Assembly: GCA_948474755.1 (NCBI GenBank)
Contig: CAOLHI010001444.1
Location: forward strand, 434,001 to 498,000
Length of the DNA stretch: 64,000 nucleotides
From: Ctenosaura bakeri
Lineage: Eukaryota; Chordata; Lepidosauria; Squamata; Iguanidae
Direction of reading: 5' to 3'
Shown here: positions 10,656-22,837 of the stretch, piece after piece
How positions within the stretch are numbered: the first letter of the stretch is position 1
Layout of the letters: the number at the start of each line of letters is the position of its first letter
Notes under the pieces: generated by a model
Databases searched by the model: none
Seen by the model: only the letters and a program-made list of their open reading frames with translations
What the model was told of the DNA's origin: nothing
Translations under genes and position numbers: made by a program

Positions 10656-10849
10656 AGCCTCATGTGCCAAAGTAACTTGGCCAACTTTGTACGTTATGTG
10701 CACTTCAATGTGGACATAATGCCATTTGCTGCAAAACGTCTTGGACCTACTATGGAAGCTTCAACACAATACAGCCTGCAGTTGTGCTGGTTACTCTGCC
10801 ACTTCTTACAGCCCAAATCTTCAGCAGCATTTTGAACCTGGTGCACCTT

Positions 10850-11266
10850 AGAATCACAGAATCATAGAGTTGGAAGAGACCCCAGGGGCCATCCAGTCCA
10901 AACCCCTTCCATGCAGGAACACCCATCAAAGCATTCCCAACAGAGGGCCCTCCAGCCTCTGCTTAAAAACCTCCAAAGAAGGAGACTCAACCACACTCCA
11001 TTGAGGCAGCATCTTCCACTGCCGGACAGCCCTGACTGTCAGGAAGTTCTTCCTGAGGTTCAAGTGGAATCTCCTTTCCTGCAGCTTGAATCGATTGCTC
11101 CTTATCCTAGTCTCTGGAGCAGTAGAGAACAAGCCTGCTCTCTCCTCAACATGACATCCCTTCAGATATTTAAACATGGCTATCATGTCCCCTCTTAACC
11201 TTCTCTTCTGCAGATTAAACATACCCAGCTCCCTAAGGTGTTCTTCATAGGGCATGGCACCTTCAT
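10850..11266 (-). mobile_element. CR1 LINE 3' end
   Basis: The inverted tail ATCACAGAATCATAGAGTTGG starts it. The minus frame encodes [36 protein letters not shown] and [10 protein letters not shown]. Truncated. Confidence 0.88.
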
Positions 11267-12110
11267 TTTCTATAGCAGGAAAAGCAGCAGCAGCAGCCCA
11301 GGGCTGAGCTGTCGGCAGCCAGACTGGAAACTTTGATCTGCGATACCCCCCACCCACCCCATTTCCATCAGCACAAACATCTTTCTCATGCTCTTCTTAG
11401 ACAACCTCTCTCGCTTCCTTGTCCTGGGCAGAATTACTCACCTGGCTGGGGGGTGGAATAGAAAGAGAAGAGGCAATTCAGCTCAGGAATTTCCCCAGAG
11501 TGCTGATCACAGGGCCAAAACCACAACTCGCAGACACTGCGGATACTGGGATGGGATCCAACTCACACCTGCTAACTCATTGTTTCCCACACTGACTAAT
11601 CCTTTTCCTTTAAGCCCTTCACAGCCTTGTTGGAATCCCTACCCAGAATACAGGAGCATGCCTGGGGAGAGAGAATACTAGGGCAAAAATTAGAAAAGTT
11701 GCTGTTCTTTTGGACTTGTACTTCCAGAAGAGAGTGGAGGAAATATTATGAAGACAGAGAGCAGATACAGAGTTCAAAAGCAAAGCTCTGGGAAAAAAAG
11801 AAATCCTGGACCACCACTCCTAGGATTTGGGCTATGCTGGCTGAGGATTCTGGGACTGGCAGTCCAAAAATGTTCAAAGGGATGTAAAATGATTTGCATG
11901 TGGTGTCTGAAGATAGACGTATTTTGTAACTTCAGTACTGAGTAGCTCTGGTAAGGCTTTTTTTTTTTTAACATTTCACAATTCTGTCTAAGCACAAGTT
12001 TTGTTACTGAGTGTGCAATCAACAAATTGTCATTATAACAATGGTAATAGGAGTAGGAGTAGGAGTAGTAATAATGAATAAGAAGAGGCCAGATCCTCTA
12101 GTCACGTGAT

Positions 12111-12230
12111 GGTCATTTCCACACGACACTCTTATAGCCAGGCAGCCCCTCCCGGAACTGCAAACCCCAGGATTCCATAGGAGGTCGAAAGTGGAATCAT
12201 TGTGCTATAAGAGTGTGGTGCGGAAAAGTC
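12111..12230. mobile_element. Palindromic MITE with deleted left arm
   Basis: Starts GGTCATTTCCACAC; most of the left arm is lost and the right arm from CCCCTCCCGGAACTGC onwards is retained, ending GCGGAAAAGTC. No clear target duplication. Confidence 0.7.
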
Positions 12231-12358
12231 AAATATGCATCCCATGCTGCTAAGCAAAATGCTAGAGCACAACCCACAATCTTAAACTGCTGCTCCGATC
12301 GCACACAGTTTTACCTTCCTGCTGCGATGTCCAGGTAGCTTCCAAAGCAGTCACTCAC

Positions 12359-12483
12359 CTGAGTCAGGAAGGGCAGGTCAGGGTTCCCTCCATTTAAATG
12401 GATCTGCTTCTCCAAGTGGTAGAGCCAGCGCTTCACCTCCGACCTATTGGGGCAGTAGACTATCAGGGGGTTGAGCAAAGGAC
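12359..12483 (-). CDS. PLEKHN1: PLEKHN1 coding exon 6 (end of PH domain 1)
   Basis: 125 nt, entering in phase 1 and leaving in phase 0. It reads (G)PLLNPLIVYCPNRSEVKRW, LYHLEKQIHLNGG and ends LPFLTQ. W in KRWLYHLEKQ is the near-invariant tryptophan of the C-terminal PH helix, so the first PH domain closes here. The mammalian exon reads PAPLLVLCPSRAELDRWLYHLEKQ. The acceptor is CTTCTCCAG and the donor GTGAGT. The sequence after the helix (HLNGGNPDLPFLTQ) is the start of the linker to PH domain 2 and is less conserved. Confidence 0.94.
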
Positions 12484-13594
12484 CTGGAGAAGCAAAGGGG
12501 AGAGGTTGCCTGTTGAGATTTTTTCTGGTGCTGAATAAGATTCTGGCAGGATGGGCAAGTACATTAAAAATGTAATACGTAGCTTAATGCTCATTGTTTA
12601 AAAGTGGAGCCATAACACTCATCAAAATTATGCGGTTGATTATTCTCTAGATTCCACAGCTGGAGACACTGCATGATTGATTGTTCCACACCTTAAAATT
12701 TCCCTGCGCATAGAAAATCAGCATCTTAGGAAAGGCCAGAACCTTTGTCTCTAATGTGCTCAACTTTGTATATGTAGCTGCTTGTTTTGTTTCATTTTGT
12801 TTAATGGAGAGGAACGTTTAAAAAACACAACATCCTTACCTGCCATAATGCCTCTTAGGAAAAATTCAACCCCCTATGAATTTTCTAACAGTCTGAGCCA
12901 GTCCTAAAGGATCATCATACTTAGAACATAAACTTCACAATTCACAGGTTTTTTCTTAAATTTTTGTTGTTGGTGGTTGCACTATACAAAAAGCAGTATT
13001 ATTTTTACTCACCATGTTTCCTAGTTATTTATTTACATTTTCTGCTTGGATTACTTACTAGAGGTATTTGCTCTGCTTATGTCATACAGTGGCTACAAAT
13101 ATCTTCAGCAAGTAAGCCAAGCCACATACTATACAGAATCACAACAAACCTACAGGATGGCTAAATAATCGGAGAAGGGAGCTATTTCTTCCTAAACACA
13201 AGAGAAACATGCCTGTTCAGGTTACCAGTCAACCACACCCTTTTCCAGGATATGCTATTCCATTCCCACTTCCCCCAATTTTACAAACTTTTCTGGGTTT
13301 TTAAATTTGTTTTTCTTGTTGCTTCTCCTGGTCTATTTTTAGTACTAGTAGCCCACTATGCCCTACTGAGCTATCTGTGGGACTTCTCCCCACTGCAACC
13401 TTAAGATTTTTGTACTTTACAAACCTTTGGGTTCTCCAAAGCCTGCTGATACGTCTCTCTTGTGCATAGATGATGCTGCTATGGATACCTAAAGGCCTGA
13501 CTATACATGATTGCTACACATATATATGCTTTTATTCTCTCTTTAGGCTACTCAGGGAGATGGCTAAAGCACAGGTTGATGATGATGCTATAGA

Positions 13595-13970
13595 TGGGGT
13601 TAGGGAAAGTATGGCCTGTAAACTGCATGTGGCCCCAAGGCTGCTTTTCTGACCCCTAGGGATAAAAACTTTTTTTTTTCCCTAGAGGTTGTGGGGACAT
13701 TTTGCTATATTTTTGCACCCCCTCTCCGGGCCATTCCAGATTCAAGGCAAACCTTTTTTTAAAACAGGAAGTGAATAAGAAGTGTTGTTAGAAAGGCCTC
13801 ATCTGGGCATAAAATGCACTAGTGGCACTAAAAATACAGTGGAAATGCTCCATGTGCACCTTAGAGAACATTGCAGGCAATTTTTTTGGCAGGAGCGTGG
13901 CCCTCTAAGATGTCCTAGGGGGCTAATTTGGTCCTCACCCTCCCCTAGCTTCCCACCCCTACTGTAAATC
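13595..13970. mobile_element. Possible hAT remnant
   Basis: Ends resemble loose inverted repeats (GGGGTTAGGGAAAGTATGGCC and, inverted, TAGGGGTGGGAAGC), a style seen in reptile hAT MITEs. No clean 8-bp duplication found. Confidence 0.4.
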
Positions 13971-14108
13971 ATGAAGGATGATTCAGTTCCTCAATCCATT
14001 CCACCCACTGGCATCTATTCAGACCAACAGAGGCTCCAAGTACTCAGGCAGACCAGGTTATTTTCTGGCACTAACCCTTCAAACAGAGAAAGCCAGCAAA
14101 TAAACCTA

Positions 14109-14325
14109 GGGCCCTTTCATACAACACAATCATAGCGCTATGATTCCACTCAAACTGCCATGACTGCATCCTTTGCAATCCTGGCATTTGGCTTTCCAGG
14201 GAGGCACTAGAGCTCTCTGGGCTGAGATGTCTAAACTCCCATCCATAAAATGCTAGTCCCAGGATTCCACAGGATGGAACAACAGCAGTAGAATTAGAGT
14301 ATTATAATGGTGTAGCTTGAAGGGG
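14109..14325. repeat. MITE-related repeat (long form)
   Basis: GGGCCCTTTCATACAACACAATCATAGCGCTATGATTCC-type start (first bases at 14109) and an ACTGCCATG segment, as in 18669-18870 and 39015-39222. Ends are ragged. Confidence 0.55.
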
Positions 14326-14447
14326 ATCCTGGATCCTTTTGCAGGTGATGAGATGTTGATGGTCCCTCCCAACATTTCGACTGTGCAAGGACAGTTTTTC
14401 CATTGGGCAGAGAGCGAACTGGCAAAACATGGGGGCGGCAGAGTTTG

Positions 14448-14663
14448 AGAGCCAGCATGATGTAGTGGTTTGAGTGATGGATTATAGTTCTGGAGACCAG
14501 GGTTGAAATCCCAATAGGTGACCTAAAGTAAATCACATTCTCTCAGTCTCAGAGGAAGACAAAGGCAGACCACTTCTGAACAAATCTTGTCGAGAAAATT
14601 TCATGACAGAGTTACCTTAAGTTGTCATAAGTCAGAAATGACCTGAAGGCACAAAACAACAAA
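14448..14663 (+). mobile_element. tRNA-type SINE with ACAAC tail
   Basis: GAGCCAGCATGATGTAGTGG head, CTGGAGACCAGGGTTGAAAT middle, and tail CATAAGTCAGAAATGACCTG then ACAACAAA. Confidence 0.82.
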
Positions 14664-14734
14664 GCAGAGTGTTGGAGAAGAGCGCTATACGCACCTCACA
14701 AATGGGGTTTTTGGCAGTTCTGTGGGAGCAGGCC

Positions 14735-14960
14735 AAGAGGTCTACTTTTGGGGATGAGACTTCAAGCCAGAGGTGCAATGAACAATAGGAGCTGGTGGTT
14801 CCCACATTAACTGGGCAGTGCATCCGCTCTGAGGTTTAGCCTGGACTTTAAAGGGATATCCAAGGTGCTGAAACTACTTTGGGAACAAGGCTAATCATCA
14901 TGGATAGCTCTTTGAAAGTCTGGACTAAAATCTGGAGCAGATTTGTTCTCCCACCACCAT
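14735..14960. repeat. Unclassified repeat, related to 18925-19115
   Basis: Shares GGATAGCTCTT and TCTGGACTAAAA.CT.GAG segments and a preceding AGACTTTAAA-like stretch with 18925-19115. Class unknown. Confidence 0.45.
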
Positions 14961-15349
14961 AAGGAATCAAACTTTCATGGTGCATTTCAGCTGAGTTTGC
15001 AGCACACTAGTTAAATGTTGCACTGCTGCTGCAGCAATCCAGGCGTTGTCGGGAATTAAGCAGGGCTGGAAATGTTTGGTTTTGGACTACAGTTCCCAGA
15101 AGTTCACCATGCTAGCTGACGGATTCTGGGAACGGTAGTCCAAAAGTAATGTTTCCAAGCTTTGAGTAGGAGCTTGAAATTTTCTGTGACTGAGTGTCTG
15201 AGCCAGTCCTTCTGCTGACCCTCCGTCCCTTTGTACTTTATGATTCCCTTCAGCTGAGTCTCTCTCTCTAGACTAGAGGCTGGAACCACCCCAGTTATTT
15301 GCTGATTCCTGTCTTTCCAGCTGCCTCTGCTTACAACAGTCAATCCCAC

Positions 15350-15660
15350 CCTTTGGGCCAGTCATGATAAACGCTAAAGTGTTAATAAACTGCCCTCTTC
15401 CCAACAATGGGATCTGGCCTACGCTAATCAATCATTCATTCATTACCCCACCTCTTATTAAAACAAATATCAGGCACGCTTTGAAACGACCTCAACAGGG
15501 GCACTTGGAGCACTGCGATAAGCCGGCACTCAGCAAGCCGTCATAACAAATCATTATCAGCAAAATGAGTACTTTGGTCTTCTGGAGAGCTCTCCAGCGC
15601 CACAGGCTTAATACAAACACTGATTAATTAGGCTCTGCAAGGTTGCCCGAGCCAGGGAAA
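15350..15660. other. Repeat-free block, possible conserved non-coding element
   Basis: No repeat family recognised over about 300 bp. Contains TGATTAATTAGG, CTAATCAATCATTC and GATAAG-like sites, the mix often seen in conserved enhancers. Inference from composition only. Confidence 0.3.
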
Positions 15661-16362
15661 AATACAATTTTATTTGACAGGGTGTGCCATCTGGGGATAC
15701 TGAGGTACAGAGCAGGACGGGGGCTATATGCTCCCAATGCCTTGCAATACTGTCAGAACTCCCACCGAGAAATATACACAAGTGGTGAGAACTGCAACAG
15801 AGTTTTGCAGTCTCAAATGGCCCTATTCAGCTTCCAGCCAGCCATGCCTTTCTCCACATTACTACATTCCATTCTCTCCCTGCCCCAAAGAGGCACTCGG
15901 CATTCTGCGACCACTGAACATGCTCAGTCCTAACTGGGCTATTTTGGGAGAGGCATTTCTTCCCTTCGGCATTTTTCCCTAAAATCTTTTCATGCTGCAG
16001 AATTTTCCCCAAGTATACTGTTTCCTCCCCTCTTGTTATCTTTAGTAGACGTCCTCTGGCTACATGAGTGCCAGAAATCAGCATCTAAATTAGTATAGCA
16101 CAATAATATGCTAGTAAAATGTTTGTGTGCATGGTATCATTTTTTAATTTGTTACATACATATGCATACCAAAGGAGAAGGAGCCCCCCAAGAGGAATTC
16201 TGCCACCCCATGAAATCTTTCTTCACTCTCCATATTTCTAGTAATCCAGGATCTTAAAACCTTGCTTGAGCATTTAGAAATACAGTTAGGCATCCAAAGA
16301 AAAGGAAAGGCACAGTGACCAAGAGAACGTGGACACAGAAAACATGAGCTCTAGGTGTGTAC

Positions 16363-16406
16363 AGTTTTCAGTGTCTCAATACTAGAAATCTGAGACACTG
16401 AAAACT
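16363..16406. repeat. Perfect 16-bp inverted repeat
   Basis: AGTTTTCAGTGTCTCA and its exact complement TGAGACACTGAAAACT around a 12-nt loop. Confidence 0.85.
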
Positions 16407-16949
16407 TATTGAACTGGCAATGGCCTCATCTCCCCCCAGCTACACCCTTGATGTGCACACATCTCTCTTTCTGGTAAGACCCAAGTTCAAATCTTGACCC
16501 AGGGGTGATGCTGACTGAGAGATCTTGGATCAGTCAAGTCAGTCACCCTCTTAGTCCCGTGTGCCTCACAAGGCTGCTGCATGACAAAATAGTGTGTTAT
16601 GTCAGGAGGGGAATGCAGGCCTTCAGATGTCCAGCATGTTTCACCACTAAGACTGGAACAGACTTTTTGCAATAAAAAGAAAATAATTTGGTAACTTCTG
16701 CTTTGGATTCTTTGGTAACTTCTGGTTTTGATTCTGAGAGAGAGTAGGCGACCAAAGGATGGGAATATGCAGTCATTTTGGAAAGAGAAGTTTGAATAAC
16801 TATATGCCTATATAACCCCCAAAAGGAAGATCGGAGTCACTTTTTTCCTCTTTCTTTCTTTTTTTTCTCTCTCTACACTTTTTAATTTTTATTATATTGT
16901 ATTTCATTTTTCTGTCTTTTCTCTTTTTCCTCTATGCTTTGTAACTTTA

Positions 16950-17107
16950 GGCCATTTCCGCACTAGACTGCTATAATGCTATTATTCCACTTTCAACATC
17001 CTATGGAATCCTGGGGTCTGTAGTTCAGTTAAACTGCAAACCCCAGGATTCCATAGGATGTTGAAAGTGGAATAATAGCACTATGACAGTCTAGCACAGA
17101 AACGGCC
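16950..17107. mobile_element. Palindromic MITE
   Basis: Termini GGCCATTTCCGCACTAGAC / AGAAACGGCC, with a 3-bp duplication TTA (16947-16949 and 17108-17110). Both arms carry the ATTATTCCAC variant. Confidence 0.88.
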
Positions 17108-17603
17108 TTAACGTATTTAAAAAAAAAACTCTTAACAAAAATTACTTTAAAACAGTATACTTCACCACTGATTGTGCTGGCTAGGGCTGATGGGAGATAC
17201 AGTCAGATAGCTTCCATCTATGCATATATGCATATATGTATATGCATGCATGCCTCTGGTGTACAGAGATGACATTTTGGCTGCATGGAGGAAGGACTAG
17301 ATCAAGAAAGTAAACAACCGTAGTATTCAGTAATTACATTTAATGTTTTTGTGCAGATCTCTTCCAACATATACTGTAGGGCTGCCAGAATGAAAACTGG
17401 AGAGGGCTCCTATACCTTTAATGGTTGTGTAGAAAAGAGAATTTCGGCAGGTGTGATTTGTCAGGCAACTAGGTAACAAACAGCACGTCCTGAAATTCCT
17501 TCTTCTATACAACCATGCAAGGTAGAGCAGCCCTTTCTGGTTTTCACTCTGGTAGCCTTAGTCTAAGGACAAGCAACTTTTCTAGCAAACTGCTTGTTTT
17601 GCA

Positions 17604-17618
17604 GTGTGTGTGTGTGTG
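17604..17618. repeat. (GT)n microsatellite
   Basis: Short TG run. Confidence 0.8.
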
Positions 17619-18057
17619 AGTATTTTAACATTCACCCCTTTGAAAGTCATAAAAGTGGATTTTATTTTTGCACTTCACTCAAAATGTTTAAATAAACGTA
17701 CCCAGAGAAACTGCCTAGCGATCCATTCCTAACCTGAAAATCTTGCTCCATAGAAATAGAGAGCGCGGACCATCTCCGAGCAAAACACTAAGACTCCTTT
17801 GCTAGTACCAACCTCACAACCTCCTTTCTTTATTCCTCCCATCACAACAGGGAATTTCTGCTGAAATATGAACATGTTCCTCATCCTAGTTTGAACTTGC
17901 TGCTAAAACTGCAAACTTGAGCATGACTCCATGTACATTTATCACCGGGCACAAAATGTCCCATCTTCCACATGACATGAACCACCTTGTCTTGCACCCA
18001 AACCAAAACACTTGTATCTGCTGAGTCCTTGTCAGGCCTTGGAGAGGTGCTGCTGGA

Positions 18058-18178
18058 ATTGTTGTTATGGGCTTTCAAGTCATTTCTGACTTATGACAAC
18101 CCTAAAGCAAATGTACTGCAGCGTTTTCTTGGCAAGATTTGCTATGGGGGGAGTACCATTGCTTTTTGGTCTCTAGAG
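18058..18178 (-). mobile_element. tRNA-type SINE, 3' fragment
   Basis: Inverted tail GTTGTTATGGGCTTTCAAGT, then TTTCTGACTTATGACAACC and TTTTCTTGGCAAGATTTGC. Confidence 0.75.
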
Positions 18179-18668
18179 TTCTAGTCCAGACCCAAACTCT
18201 TATACCATGCGGGCTCTCAGCACCACACTGGGTAGAAATGAAAGAAGAGAGCCAGGCTAGCTAGCTACCCAACTAGGTGACTTCTGAGTCATCGAGCTGC
18301 AAAACAACTCATCCAAATTCTGAAACATCCAGGTTTGCTAACCACAGCAAAGCACAACAGTTTGAGGTTTTACAGATGCTGCTATAATAAGCCGTTCCAT
18401 GGGCTCACCGGGAGGGCATGAACTTTTCCCCTTTGCAATATAAGCGCAACCTCCTCAAGGGCAATTTCTTTTGAAAAGAAAGTCTTTTTTTAAAAGAAAG
18501 ATGGGGAACACAGTTTCCCTGGGGGTGAAAAAAGTTCAGATCATGCACCGGATAAGACAGAAACACTTCCTTTTTTACTAATATAGGCTGGGAGTCCATT
18601 AGTACAGTACATGAATCTCAAGGTTTAACTCTGTCTTTCAGGATGTTCTTTTATCCTCTTTGTCAGAA

Positions 18669-18870
18669 GGCCTTTTCACACTACACAATTATAGTGCTAT
18701 GATTCCACTTTAACTGCCATGGAATTCTCAGATTTGCAGTTTAGAGAGATACATGTAGAATCCAAAGAATGCTTATCCCTCCTCAAATTACTCCCCAGGA
18801 TTCCATAGGATGTATTCAAGGCAGTTAAAAGCAGACACATAATGCTATAATTGTGCGGTGTGTAAGGGCC
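18669..18870. repeat. MITE-related repeat (long form)
   Basis: Starts GGCCTTTTCACACTACAC, contains ACTGCCATGGAATTCTCAG and CCCAGGATTCCATAGGATG, ends GTGTAAGGGCC. Weak inverted ends; no target duplication seen. Confidence 0.6.
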
Positions 18871-18924
18871 CTGAGTCTCCAAAGGAAGATATAAATTCTC
18901 AAAGAGAGAAGCCCCACAAAAAGG

Positions 18925-19115
18925 GCAGCCACTGTGCTGCAGTGGTTAGAGTGTTGGCCCATGACTTGGGAGATCTGGGTACCAGGGGCAGCAGATGGCT
19001 TCTATGTCAGTGGGATGCTGAGTCCACTCCAGGTTTTAGTGCAGACTTTAAATAAGTGCAGAACCAATTCTGGAGAGGAAGTTGGCACCCTGGATAGCTC
19101 TTCTAAGATCTGGAC
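18925..19115 (+). repeat. SINE head fused to unclassified repeat
   Basis: Begins with a tRNA-like GTGCTGCAGTGGTTAGAGTG head and continues into the GGATAGCTCTT/TCTGGACTAAAACCT block shared with 14735-14960. Confidence 0.45.
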
Positions 19116-19144
19116 TAAAACCTCGAGTGAACGGATGGACACGG

Positions 19145-19164
19145 ACACACACACACACACACAC
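19145..19164. repeat. (CA)n microsatellite
   Basis: Uninterrupted AC run. Confidence 0.85.
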
Positions 19165-19485
19165 CACTGACATGGAAGCCATCAGCCACCACTATCAGGT
19201 CCTAGTCCCCTGGGAGGACTAGAAATTTACAGGCTGGCCTTGGGCCAGTTTCTCTCATAGTGATCCCTCTGACACTAATGTTAGTGAACTCTGCATACAA
19301 GGCCCAGGCATAAACCCATGGATAAGAATTTACAACCATCACTATTCAATATTTTTTTCTTCAGGTTAATTGTAACACAACGGTTGCTGACATTTCCCAA
19401 TAGCATCCAAAGCTGGAGTTTTAGCTTCAGCACAGTCCGTACCAATAGCCAGACAATTACATACATCACCATTCTGGGCTGTGAT

Positions 19486-20065
19486 CATAGAATCATAGAG
19501 TTGGAAGAGACCCCAGGGGCCATCCAGTCCAACCTCCTGCTATGCAGGAACACCCATCACAGCATTCCCAACAGAGGGCCATCCAGCCTCTGCTTAAAAA
19601 CCTCCAAAGAAGGAGACTCCACCACACTCCATGGAGGCAGTAAATTCCACTGCCAGACAGCCCTGACTGTCAGGAAGTTCTTTCTGATGTTCAGGTGGAA
19701 TCTCCTTTCCTGCAACTTGAATCCATTGCTCCTTGTCCTAGTCTCTGAAGCGGTAGAGAACAAGCCTGCTCTCTCTTCAACGTGACATCCCTTCAAAAAT
19801 TTAAACCTGGCTATCCTGTCCCCTCTTAACCTTCTCTTCTGCAGACTAAACATACCCAGCTCCCTAAGGTGCTCTTCATAGGGCATGGCTTCCAGACCCT
19901 TCACCATTTTGGTCGGCCTCCTCTGGACATGTTCCAGTTTGTCGATATCCTTCTTGAAATGAGGTGCCCAGAACTGGACACAGTATTCCAAATGAGGCCT
20001 AACCAATGCAGAATAGAGTGGTACCATTACCTCCCTCGATCTAGACACCATACTCCTATTGAAAT
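19486..20065 (-). mobile_element. CR1 LINE 3' end with long RT C-terminal remnant
   Basis: Inverted tail at 19486. The minus frame 20051-19557 is open for 164 codons and encodes [69 protein letters not shown]. Same end of the CR1 reverse transcriptase as at 6803-7424; catalytic part missing. Confidence 0.9.
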
Positions 20066-20424
20066 GTACTCCTATTGATGCAATGAAAAATCACATTGAC
20101 TTTCTTGGCTGCAGCATCACACTGCTGACTCGTGTATGGTGTCTAGATCGAATACTGTGTCCAGTTCTGCATTTCCCCCTCCAGCCTCCACTAAACAATT
20201 CCAAGGGGAAGAGGGTCTCCTTGCCTTTGGAAAGTTCTTGTCCATGTCAGTGAGGCCCACGGTGCTATAAATTCCTTAGCTCAGCTCTCGACAAGACCAC
20301 TTCTGCATCTTTGCCATCAGGATATGTTATAGCTAGTAGCTTTATACTACGTCAGCCTGTTAATCAGTCAGCTGACTTTTCACTGTATTTGGCTAAAAGC
20401 CACATATGAAAATATGGGCGTGCC

Positions 20425-20632
20425 CACGCTGCAGACTTATAATACTTTTATACCACAGCCATGGTTTCTTCCTATGGAACCCTGGAATTGGTAGTTCAGT
20501 GTGGTACCTTCCTCTGAACTAAAACACTGGACCTTTCTGGAAGAGAATTCTGAATACATATCAACAATCTACAAATCCCAGAGTGCCACAGGAGTTAAAG
20601 TGATATTAATGTGCAATAATTGTATAGTTTAA
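20425..20632. repeat. MITE-related repeat (diverged)
   Basis: CCATGGTTTCTTCCTATGGA, ACCCTGGAATTGGTAGTTCA, then inverted CTACAAATCCCAGAGTGCCA and AGTTAAAGTGATATTAATG. Old copy of a reptile repeat like 59315-59558. Confidence 0.5.
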
Positions 20633-20884
20633 AACCCCTATATTTTACAATAATATATGCAAAAATCAGGTTAGTCAATCCACTAATAGTCCACTCCATT
20701 AGCATTCAGACTGATTGCACAAGTACTTTTGTTCAGCCTGTGCAAACAAAGCTGCTTTGTGTGTGACGTATGAGCAGCAGTCTGACAGTAAAAAGCTGAT
20801 CACCCCATAGACATGCCAAGATCTGTCCCAAGGGACTGTTAATGCATCTAACTCAGTACTGTCTGATCAGCCAGAAGCTGCTGT

Positions 20885-21208
20885 CAAGGATAGCCATGTT
20901 TAAATATTTGAAGGGATGCCTTGTTTTCTGCTGCTCCAGAGACCAGGACAAGGAGTAATGGACTCAAGCTGCAGGAAAGGAGATTTCACCTGAACCTCAG
21001 GAAGAACTTCCTGACGGTCAGGGCTGTCCGGCAGTGGAATCTGCTGCCTTGGAGGGTAGTGGAGTCTCCTTCCTTGGAGGTTTTTAAGCAGAGGCTAGAT
21101 GGCCATCTGTCAGGAGTGCTTTGAGGGTGTTTCTGCATGGCAGGGAGTTGGACTGGATGGCCCCTGGGGTCTCTTCCAACTCTACATTTCTATGATTCTA
21201 TGATTCTA
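20885..21208 (+). mobile_element. CR1 LINE 3' end
   Basis: Starts ATGTTTAAATATTTGAAGGG and ends TCTATGATTCTATGATTCTAAG-like. The frame encodes [20 protein letters not shown] and [16 protein letters not shown]. Confidence 0.9.
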
Positions 21209-22104
21209 AGATCTTAGGCAGAGAAGAGCTCTTTCCTATCACTTACTATCCAAGATCCTTTTAACTAGAGAGGCTAAGAACTGAAACCCAGAATTTTCTC
21301 AATGCATGCACCTCTTCGTCCCAATTTTCAGGGGCTAGCTTGAAATTGAGCCCATGACTTCTTATATTCAAATTGAGAAACATGTCCAGAGACCAACAAG
21401 CCTCCAGGTCTAAACCATCAGAAAGACTAGACGTTGTTATCAATGGAAAACAAGCTACAGAGAGTCTTCAGTCAATGAAACTCACTTTCAATCTCAATCT
21501 CTTTCTTTCTCTGTTCTGAGTCATAACTGGCTTTGCAAGAAACCCTTCCTGTGAGAAGAACCTGTCTGGATCAGAAGCTCTCTAAGGGTGTAGTCATCCC
21601 CGAATTGCAATAATTGCTCCTCAGCATGGAGAAGGATCATTCAAAAGGCATGAAGTAGTCAGGGGAAAAGTGAGGCAGTAACAACTGTGTGCTCAGCTAA
21701 ATCCCAAGAAAGTTTGCTGGTCTCGTCTGCTTACAAATTTTCAGGCCAGAGGCATCCTACATAATGCTGAGATCCAGTGTTTATGTGGAAGGCTGCGTCA
21801 CATGGTTGTGTTGTTATTTGCTGCCTTCAACTCTGACTTATGGCAGTCTTATGAATGAGAGACTTCTAAAAGCCCTGGTCATCAACTAGCCTGCTCAGGA
21901 TTTGCAGACTCAGGGCTGTGGCTTCCTTTTACAACTCAATCTCCTTGTAGCGCAGTTTCCCTCTTTTGCTACTGCCTCCCACTTTACCAGGCATTATTGC
22001 CTTTTCCATCATCTCACAATATGGCCAAAGTACGACAGTCTCAGTTTAGTCATTTCAGCTTCTAGAGAAAATTCAGGCCTGATTTGTCCTAGAACCCATT
22101 AATG

Positions 22105-22389
22105 CAGAGTTTTGCAAACTTTTCATGTTGGTGACACACTTTTTTAGGCATGCATCATTTTGCAACACAGTAATTTCGTTTTATTAGCAAACCAGAGGTT
22201 AAACTGACCCCTTATAAGAGATACAGACACATACATATCTCATGAAATACAACATATTTCATGAAAACCTTCCTTTTAAAAATATATGATTTATAAATAA
22301 TAACATACATTTCCAAGATTATAGGCGACACACCTGCACACTTCAGGCGACACACTAATGTGTCGCAGCACACCGTTTGGAAAGTCCTG
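22105..22389. mobile_element. hAT element, short form
   Basis: CAGAGTTTTGCAAACTTTT start and TTTGGAAAGTCCTG end, flanked by CATTAATG (22097-22104) and CCTTAATG (22390-22397), a target duplication with one mismatch. An internally deleted relative of 8610-9453. Confidence 0.85.
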
Positions 22390-22837
22390 CCTTAATGTGT
22401 CTTCCTAGCAGTCCACAGTACCCACAGAACTCTTCTCCAGCACCACATTTCAAATGAGTTGATTTTGTTCCTGTCAGCTTTCTGCACTGTCCAGCTTTCA
22501 GGCCTACTTGTATGCAGAGACGCTGGTCCCAGCACCAACATCCTTGAGGCCAACATTTTTCATCAGGGCTTTAAAAAAACAACAATGCGTGGGACTAAAA
22601 TTGTGCAATTAATTACTGGGTTTTATATGGGAAAAATCAACCATGCAAAATCAACTTAGACACACGGGGTTCTTCTTGCGTAGGCTGCATGGTTTCACTA
22701 CATTACTCTGAGTACAGCTGAGGAGTCCCTGGAGGCTAGACCAGCATGTCAGCCTGGGAAAGGCAAGTGTAATACTTTTCTTATCTATACCCATGGACTG
22801 ATCCCAGAAGAGTCAAGAAAAAGAACATCCTCCTCAC

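Larger units (their letters stand above)
9686..12358. other. Intron 6 of PLEKHN1
   Basis: Contains palindromic MITE copies (9914-10094, 12111-12230), an L2-like 3' end (10150-10410), a tRNA-type SINE (10469-10655) and a minus-strand CR1 (10850-11266). A short GGATTCTGGGA-type repeat remnant lies near 11805-11875. 11270-11800 shows no recognised feature. Confidence 0.7.
12484..22837. other. Intron 5 of PLEKHN1
   Basis: About 10.4 kb. Contains a possible hAT remnant (13595-13970), MITE-related repeats (14109-14325, 18669-18870, 20425-20632), SINEs (14448-14663, 18058-18178), CR1 copies (19486-20065, 20885-21208), a palindromic MITE (16950-17107), a hAT element (22105-22389) and a repeat-free block (15350-15660) that may be conserved non-coding sequence. 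Most of 12500-13590, 16100-16900 and 21210-22090 shows nothing I recognise. Confidence 0.65.
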
